Of a DNA stretch of 6,690 bases, positions 1-6,690 are shown piece by piece. Source of the stretch: Verrucomicrobiota bacterium (lineage in GTDB: Bacteria; Verrucomicrobiota; Verrucomicrobiia; Verrucomicrobiales; Verrucomicrobiaceae); contig JAIOQF010000368.1 in NCBI GenBank assembly GCA_021413535.1, forward strand, positions 1-6,690, given 5' to 3'. The position numbers were made by a program, and so were the translations under genes. Position 1 is the stretch's first letter; each line of letters starts with the position of its first letter. The notes under the pieces were generated by a model, which was given only the letters and a program-made list of their open reading frames with translations, did not search any database and was not told the origin of the DNA.

Positions 1-1
1 A

Positions 2-1192
2 TCAGATGCCAAGTTCAGCCTTGGTATCCGCGAATGCCTTGACGGCAAAATCCAGATTCTCACGAGTATGCACCGCACTGATTTGCGTCCGGATGCGCGC
101 TTTGCCCAGTGGCACGACCGGGTAGCTGAAACCGATGACATAGACTCCACGTTGCAACATGGCATCGGCGAACCGTGTCGCCAGCGCTGCATCACCCAGC
201 ATGACGGGCACGATAGGATGGCTGCCTGCGACGATATTGAAGCCCGCTGCGGTCATCTTTGCGCGAAAGTATTTCGTGTTGTCCTCCAGGCGATTCCGCA
301 GCTCGGTGGACTCGTTCAAGATATCAAGCGCCATCATGGATGCTCCGGCGATCATCGGTGCCAAGGTGTTGCTGAAAAGATACGGTCGTGAGCGCTGGCG
401 CAAGAGTTCGATGATCTCACGACGTCCGCTGGTGTAGCCGCCGCTGGCACCGCCCAGAGCTTTGCCCAGGGTGCCGGTGATGATGTCCACGCGACCCATG
501 ACATCACAGTGCTCATGGGTGCCGCGTCCACGCTGTCCCATGAAGCCAACAGCATGTGAGTCGTCCACCATGACCATGGCTTGATATTTATCAGCCAGAT
601 CGCAGATGGCTTTCAAGGGGGCGATGAAGCCGTCCATAGAAAATACACCGTCGGTCGCGATGAGTATAAAGCGCGAACCTTTCGCATGGGCATCGATTAG
701 TTTGGCTTCCAGATCGGCCATGTCACAATTCTTGTAACGTTCGCGTCGTGCTTTGCACAAGCGCACGCCGTCGATGATGGAAGCGTGGTTGAGTTCATCG
801 CTGATGATGACGTCCTCGGATCCGAGAAGCGTTTCGAACAGGCCGCCATTGGCATCGAAGCAGGAGCCGTAGAGAATGGTGTCTTCGGTGCCGAGGAACG
901 TGCTGAGTTTAGCTTCGAGCTGTTTATGGATGCTCTGAGTGCCGCAGATAAAACGCACGCTGGCCAGGCCGTAGCCCCAGTGATCCAGAGTATCGTGTGC
1001 GGCCTGCCGCACTCTTGGATGCTGGGCGAGTCCGAGATAGTTGTTGGCACAAAGATTGAGCAGGCTATCGCCGCCATTGGCGCGCACCATCGTGCCCTGC
1101 GGCGTGGAGAGAACTCGCTCGCTTTTGTAGGAGCCCGCAGCGCGGATGGTCGCGAGCTGGGCGTGAAGATGAGATTGGAATTCCGGGGTCAT
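2..1192 (-). CDS. kbl: 2-amino-3-ketobutyrate CoA ligase (glycine C-acetyltransferase)
   Basis: This PLP enzyme of the alpha-oxoamine synthase family cleaves 2-amino-3-ketobutyrate with CoA to give glycine and acetyl-CoA, the second step of threonine breakdown in the cytosol. The 396-residue product matches the usual family length. Visible motifs are the N-terminal [14 protein letters not shown] (46-59), [11 protein letters not shown] (132-142) with the cofactor-stacking H136, VDDSHAVG (209-216) with the Asp expected to contact the pyridine nitrogen, and [14 protein letters not shown] (239-252) with K244 as the Schiff-base lysine. The C-terminal part has the family's [19 protein letters not shown] segment. 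The ATG at 1190-1192 lies 5 bases after the tdh stop, so translation is probably coupled to tdh; no clear Shine-Dalgarno is present (TTGGACTAAATAATCATC precedes it). The stop codon occupies the very edge of the window (2-4), so what lies downstream is unknown. Related enzymes (BioF, ALAS, serine palmitoyltransferase) share the fold, but the tdh neighbour settles the identity. Confidence 0.96.
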   Translation of the reverse strand: MTPEFQSHLHAQLATIRAAGSYKSERVLSTPQGTMVRANGGDSLLNLCANNYLGLAQHPRVRQAAHDTLDHWGYGLASVRFICGTQSIHKQLEAKLSTFLGTEDTILYGSCFDANGGLFETLLGSEDVIISDELNHASIIDGVRLCKARRERYKNCDMADLEAKLIDAHAKGSRFILIATDGVFSMDGFIAPLKAICDLADKYQAMVMVDDSHAVGFMGQRGRGTHEHCDVMGRVDIITGTLGKALGGASGGYTSGRREIIELLRQRSRPYLFSNTLAPMIAGASMMALDILNESTELRNRLEDNTKYFRAKMTAAGFNIVAGSHPIVPVMLGDAALATRFADAMLQRGVYVIGFSYPVVPLGKARIRTQISAVHTRENLDFAVKAFADTKAELGI

Positions 1193-1197
1193 GATGA

Positions 1198-2226
1198 TTA
1201 TTTAGTCCAATCCAACACCACTTTCCCACAGTTGCCGGAATCCATGATGGCGAATCCTTTTTCAAACTCCGTGTAATGGTAACGATGCGTGATGATGGGC
1301 TTGATCGCGAGGCCACAATCGAGCATCACGCTCATCTGATACCAGGTTTCATACATCTCCCGGCCGTAGATGCCTTTGATGGTGAGCATGTTGAAAATAA
1401 CTTTGTTCCAGTCGATGTCGATGCGCTCGCTCGGAATGCCGAGCATGGCAATCTTGCCGCCATGGCACATATTATCGATCATGCTGCGGAAGGCGCTTGG
1501 ATTTCCGCTCATCTCCAGGCCCACATCGAAACCTTCTTTCATGCCAAGCTGCTTCTGCGCATCGGCGATGCTCCCGGTTTTGACATTGAGAGCGATGGTA
1601 GCACCCATCGTTCGCGCGATCTCAAGCCGGTGTTCATTGACGTCAGTGATCACCACATGGCGCGCGCCAGCATGTTTCACAACCGCGGCGGCCATGATTC
1701 CAATCGGGCCCGCGCCCGTGATGAGAACGTCCTCGCCGAGCACAGGAAACGCCAGCGCCGTATGCACGGCATTGCCGAAGGGATCGAAGATGCTGGCCAC
1801 GTCTTCATCCACGCCGTCGCGATGATGCCAGACATTGGTCATGGGCACGCTGATGAATTCGGCAAAGGCGCCGGCGCGGTTCACCCCGATGCCGCTGGTG
1901 TCCTTGCAAAGATGGCGCCGGCCCGCAAGACAGTTGCGGCAACGACCACAGACGACATGGCCTTCCGCACTGACGATTTCGCCAGGCAAGAAGTCGGATA
2001 CATTGGAACCCACCTTGATCACCTCGCCGACAAATTCATGACCGACGACCATAGGAACCGGGATGGTCTTCTGCGCCCACGCGTCCCATTTCCAAATGTG
2101 AAGATCCGTGCCGCAGATTCCAGTCTTGTGAACTTTAATGAGCACATCGTTGATGCCGACAGATGGTTCGGCGACATCCTGGAGCCAGAGGCCGGGTTCT
2201 GCTTTTGATTTGACGAGTGCTTTCAT
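1198..2226 (-). CDS. tdh: L-threonine 3-dehydrogenase, zinc- and NAD-dependent
   Basis: This enzyme oxidises L-threonine with NAD+ to 2-amino-3-ketobutyrate, which the adjacent kbl product then cleaves. It is a 342-residue medium-chain dehydrogenase, within one residue of the E. coli enzyme. The catalytic zinc site is seen as [10 protein letters not shown] (36-45; C38, T40, H43) and GHEFVGE (62-68; H63, E64). The structural zinc lobe has four cysteines at 92, 95, 98 and 106. The Rossmann nucleotide-binding motif GAGPIG is at 170-175, followed by [14 protein letters not shown], whose Asp fits NAD rather than NADP. The segment [16 protein letters not shown] is typical of threonine dehydrogenase rather than other alcohol dehydrogenases. 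It is the first gene of a two-gene unit, transcribed away from dnaK. The ATG at 2224-2226 matches the family N-terminus; the leader upstream (CACACCTCCATCCAAC) has no Shine-Dalgarno. No lesions are seen. Confidence 0.96.
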   Translation of the reverse strand: MKALVKSKAEPGLWLQDVAEPSVGINDVLIKVHKTGICGTDLHIWKWDAWAQKTIPVPMVVGHEFVGEVIKVGSNVSDFLPGEIVSAEGHVVCGRCRNCLAGRRHLCKDTSGIGVNRAGAFAEFISVPMTNVWHHRDGVDEDVASIFDPFGNAVHTALAFPVLGEDVLITGAGPIGIMAAAVVKHAGARHVVITDVNEHRLEIARTMGATIALNVKTGSIADAQKQLGMKEGFDVGLEMSGNPSAFRSMIDNMCHGGKIAMLGIPSERIDIDWNKVIFNMLTIKGIYGREMYETWYQMSVMLDCGLAIKPIITHRYHYTEFEKGFAIMDSGNCGKVVLDWTK

Positions 2227-2263
2227 GTTGGATGGAGGTGTGATCGAAATAACAGTGTCTAAT

Positions 2264-2292
2264 ATAATGGAATTTCATCCTCTATCTTGCAA
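2264..2292 (-). promoter_or_regulatory. Weak sigma-70-like promoter candidate for tdh-kbl
   Basis: On the minus strand TTGCAA (2287-2292) is followed after 17 bases by CATTAT (2264-2269), each matching four of six consensus positions, with overlapping alternatives TTATAT and TATATT slightly downstream. The position, about 40 bases before the tdh start, is reasonable. The plus strand here also reads a perfect TATAAT (2263-2268), but I see no -35 for it. Confidence 0.3.
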
Positions 2293-2338
2293 CTTAATTT
2301 TCTGGTGCGGAGCGTTTTAATAAGAATCGCGCCATCGA

Positions 2339-2377
2339 ATGAAGAGGAGAAGGATGTCATCGCATTTGCTTTTCTGA
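2339..2377 (+). other. Possible tiny ORF (MKRRRMSSHLLF)
   Basis: A 12-codon reading frame starts at 2339; an internal in-frame ATG at 2354 is preceded four bases earlier by AGGAG (2345-2349). This is the only good Shine-Dalgarno-like sequence near a start codon that I found here. The peptide has no recognisable family, and an ORF this short arises easily by chance. Confidence 0.12.
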
Positions 2378-2384
2378 GGCCAAG

Positions 2385-2428
2385 GCGACCTCATTACTCG
2401 CGGGTTCAGCGCAAATGACATGAGGCGC
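2385..2428 (+). repeat. Nested inverted repeat with GCGCAA direct repeats
   Basis: GCG-a-CCTCAT (2385-2394) can pair with ATGAGG-CGC (2420-2428), leaving one bulged A. A smaller GCG/CGC pair (2400-2402 with 2410-2412) sits inside the loop. The hexamer GCGCAA occurs twice, at 2409-2414 and 2425-2430, 16 bases apart. The pairings are seen directly; whether they form in RNA or serve as protein sites is unknown. Confidence 0.35.
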
Positions 2429-2436
2429 AATCGATA

Positions 2437-2465
2437 TTGGATGGTGACATATTGTCATCATTCAA
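2437..2465 (+). promoter_or_regulatory. 29-base near-perfect palindrome, candidate operator or activator site
   Basis: The arms TTGGATGGTGACA (2437-2449) and TGTCATCATTCAA (2453-2465) flank a 3-base centre TAT. Eleven of 13 positions are exact complements, and the two exceptions become G-U pairs in a plus-strand RNA. The core TGACA-TAT-TGTCA is a typical dimeric-regulator shape. Its centre lies about 153 bases upstream of the start predicted from the sigma-54-like promoter, within the range used by enhancer-binding activators. No T-run follows, so it is not an intrinsic terminator. Confidence 0.55.
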
Positions 2466-2470
2466 AGAAT

Positions 2471-2493
2471 GCTTAGTGTCAAATAAGCACTAA
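2471..2493 (+). promoter_or_regulatory. Second inverted-repeat group, candidate regulator site
   Basis: Two overlapping inverted repeats share this stretch: GCTTA-N8-TAAGC (2471-2488) and TTAGTG-N9-CACTAA (2473-2493). It also carries a TGTCA (2477-2481) 24 bases after the TGTCA of the large palindrome. The N9 spacer recalls CIRCE, but the half-site does not match TTAGCACTC, so I do not call it an HrcA site. Confidence 0.35.
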
Positions 2494-2546
2494 ATCAGGG
2501 CTGCGCTCTCGAATTGTTAAATCAGCCAAATACCTAATTTATTGTA

Positions 2547-2552
2547 TATAAA
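2547..2552 (+). promoter_or_regulatory. AT-rich -10-like hexamer upstream of dnaK
   Basis: TATAAA matches five of six bases of the sigma-70 -10 element, but no acceptable -35 sequence lies 16-19 bases upstream (the nearest TTGTTA, 2514-2519, is 27 bases away). It is noted as the only housekeeping-type alternative to the sigma-54-like promoter. Confidence 0.2.
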
Positions 2553-2577
2553 CGACTTACAAGTATGAGTGTGTTGA

Positions 2578-2593
2578 TGGCACGGCTTCTGCC
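2578..2593 (+). promoter_or_regulatory. Sigma-54-type -24/-12 promoter candidate for dnaK-groES-groEL
   Basis: TGGCACGGCTTCTGCC matches the RpoN consensus TGGCACG-N4-TTGC closely. The full TGGCACG block is present, the essential GG (2579-2580) and GC (2591-2592) are separated by exactly 10 bases, and only the first T of TTGC is changed to C. Transcription would start near 2604, about 40 bases before the dnaK ATG and at the base of the leader stem-loop. The inverted repeats 110-170 bases upstream of that start fit activator sites, which sigma-54 promoters require. Heat-shock operons normally use sigma-32, HrcA/CIRCE or similar control, so this would be unusual. The match could be chance. Confidence 0.5.
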
Positions 2594-2614
2594 CTAGCAT
2601 GCATACCCGTGCTC

Positions 2615-4552
<1,938 letters not shown>

Positions 4553-4580
4553 CCCCAATTTCAAATTCACCTCCACCAGC

Positions 4581-4602
4581 CCGCGCCATACAAGCGGCGC
4601 GG
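4581..4602 (+). repeat. GC-rich stem-loop between dnaK and groES
   Basis: CCGCGCC (4581-4587) and GGCGCGG (4596-4602) form a perfect 7-base-pair stem with an 8-base loop in the 103-base dnaK-groES gap. No T-run follows on either strand, so it is not a standard intrinsic terminator. It could mark an RNA-processing or stability point that sets groESL levels apart from dnaK. No promoter for groES is apparent in this gap. Confidence 0.55.
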
Positions 4603-4655
4603 ACCGGCGGGTCGAACAAACCAAAACCCAAAAATAGAAAAGCACCCAGCACATC

Positions 4656-4952
4656 ATGGCTACTAAAATCACACCCCTCGGCCGCCGCGTCCTCGTGAAG
4701 CGCGTGGAATCTGAGGAAAAGACCGCCGGCGGTATTTACCTCCCCGACACCGCCAAGGAAAAACCCACTGAAGCTGAAGTCCTCGCGCTCGGCACCGGCA
4801 AGGATGACGAAGGCAAGGACGTGAAGGATCTCTTCACCGTCAAAAAAGGCGACAAGGTTCTCATCTCCAAATACGGCGGCACCGAAGTCAAACTCAACGG
4901 CGACGACGTCCTCATCATCAACGAAACCGACATCCTCGGCATCGTTTCCTAA
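4656..4952 (+). CDS. groES: Co-chaperonin GroES (Hsp10)
   Basis: GroES is the heptameric lid that caps GroEL and closes its folding chamber. The 98-residue product has the usual length. It shows the N-terminal [14 protein letters not shown] strand (5-18), the mobile loop [18 protein letters not shown] (20-37) with the GroEL-contacting I27-Y28-L29 tripeptide, and the C-terminal [35 protein letters not shown]. The segment around [15 protein letters not shown] stands where many family members have a GPG-type turn (VGPGR), a modest variation. The ATG at 4656 is the only start that gives a full N-terminus; the preceding bases (AAAGCACCCAGCACATC) have no Shine-Dalgarno. It lies 103 bases after dnaK and 35 bases before groEL, consistent with one transcript. 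Codons are dominated by C-ending forms, as expected of a highly expressed gene. Confidence 0.97.
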   Translation: MATKITPLGRRVLVKRVESEEKTAGGIYLPDTAKEKPTEAEVLALGTGKDDEGKDVKDLFTVKKGDKVLISKYGGTEVKLNGDDVLIINETDILGIVS

Positions 4953-4972
4953 TTAACCCAACCCAATCATTA

Positions 4973-6626
<1,654 letters not shown>

Positions 6627-6644
6627 TGATCTGCAAAAATCTTG

Positions 6645-6679
6645 ACGGGCCGGAACGAAAGTTCCGGCCCGTTTTGTTT
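6645..6679 (+). terminator. Strong rho-independent terminator after groEL
   Basis: ACGGGCCGGAAC (6645-6656) and GTTCCGGCCCGT (6661-6672) make a perfect 12-base-pair stem with a GAAA tetraloop, followed directly by the T-rich tail TTTTGTTT (6672-6679). On the opposite strand a T-run (revcomp of CAAAAATC, 6634-6641) lies four bases past the stem, so weak termination of opposing transcription is possible. It closes the dnaK-groES-groEL unit. Confidence 0.95.
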
Positions 6680-6690
6680 GGAGTGGTGGG

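Noticed and set aside
1276..2208. A 310-codon open frame on the plus strand opposite tdh.
   Set aside because: tdh is unmistakable on the other strand; the antisense translation is His/Asp/Ala-rich with no motif and no start signal.
2227..2245. CACCTCC in the tdh leader, resembling the 16S rRNA anti-Shine-Dalgarno.
   Set aside because: A seven-base match on the mRNA has no plausible role and is likely chance; it only confirms that tdh lacks a Shine-Dalgarno.
2263..2268. Perfect TATAAT on the plus strand as a dnaK promoter.
   Set aside because: No -35-like sequence lies at a suitable distance and it is about 380 bases from dnaK; it also overlaps the better-placed tdh promoter candidate.
2471..2493. 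CIRCE (HrcA operator) before dnaK.
   Set aside because: The inverted repeat has an N9 spacer, but its arms TTAGTG/CACTAA do not match TTAGCACTC/GAGTGCTAA, and TTAG to CTAA spacing is 13 rather than 19.
4581..4602. Intrinsic terminator between dnaK and groES.
   Set aside because: The stem is GC-rich, but neither strand has a T-run after it, so termination is unlikely.

Overview
The window holds two divergently facing gene groups separated by a 417-base intergenic region rich in inverted repeats. GroEL and GroES resemble Verrucomicrobiota-type sequences as I remember them, for example the GroEL N-terminus [19 protein letters not shown] and the gene order dnaK-groES-groEL without grpE or dnaJ. 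I therefore suggest a member of Verrucomicrobiota or a close PVC relative. This rests on recalled family resemblance, not on a search. None of the five gene starts has a convincing Shine-Dalgarno sequence.

Left part, minus strand (2-2226): tdh (threonine 3-dehydrogenase) is followed 5 bases later by kbl (2-amino-3-ketobutyrate CoA ligase). Together they convert L-threonine to glycine and acetyl-CoA through the unstable intermediate 2-amino-3-ketobutyrate. Both genes are complete and keep their catalytic motifs.

Middle (2227-2643): this holds a weak sigma-70-like candidate for tdh, a cluster of TGTCA/TGACA pentamers that includes a 13+13 inverted repeat at 2437-2465, a second inverted-repeat group at 2471-2493, and a good sigma-54-type -24/-12 match at 2578-2593. 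A strong stem-loop at 2603-2631 lies just before the dnaK start. No CIRCE element or sigma-32-like promoter is visible, so the chaperone genes may be controlled through sigma-54 and an upstream activator. That is a hypothesis from sequence only.

Right part, plus strand (2644-6679): dnaK, groES and groEL form an apparent chaperone operon closed by a strong intrinsic terminator at 6645-6679. dnaK is broken: about 36 expected bases after codon 231 are replaced by 4, a net loss of about 32 bases that shifts the frame. The rest of the gene is well preserved, so the lesion is either very recent or a sequence or assembly error. GroEL is full length with its three catalytic aspartates, but has odd residues at three normally conserved positions (C52, W153, V290). 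Together with the dnaK lesion this raises the question whether this is a decaying or divergent second chaperone locus, or simply error-prone sequence.
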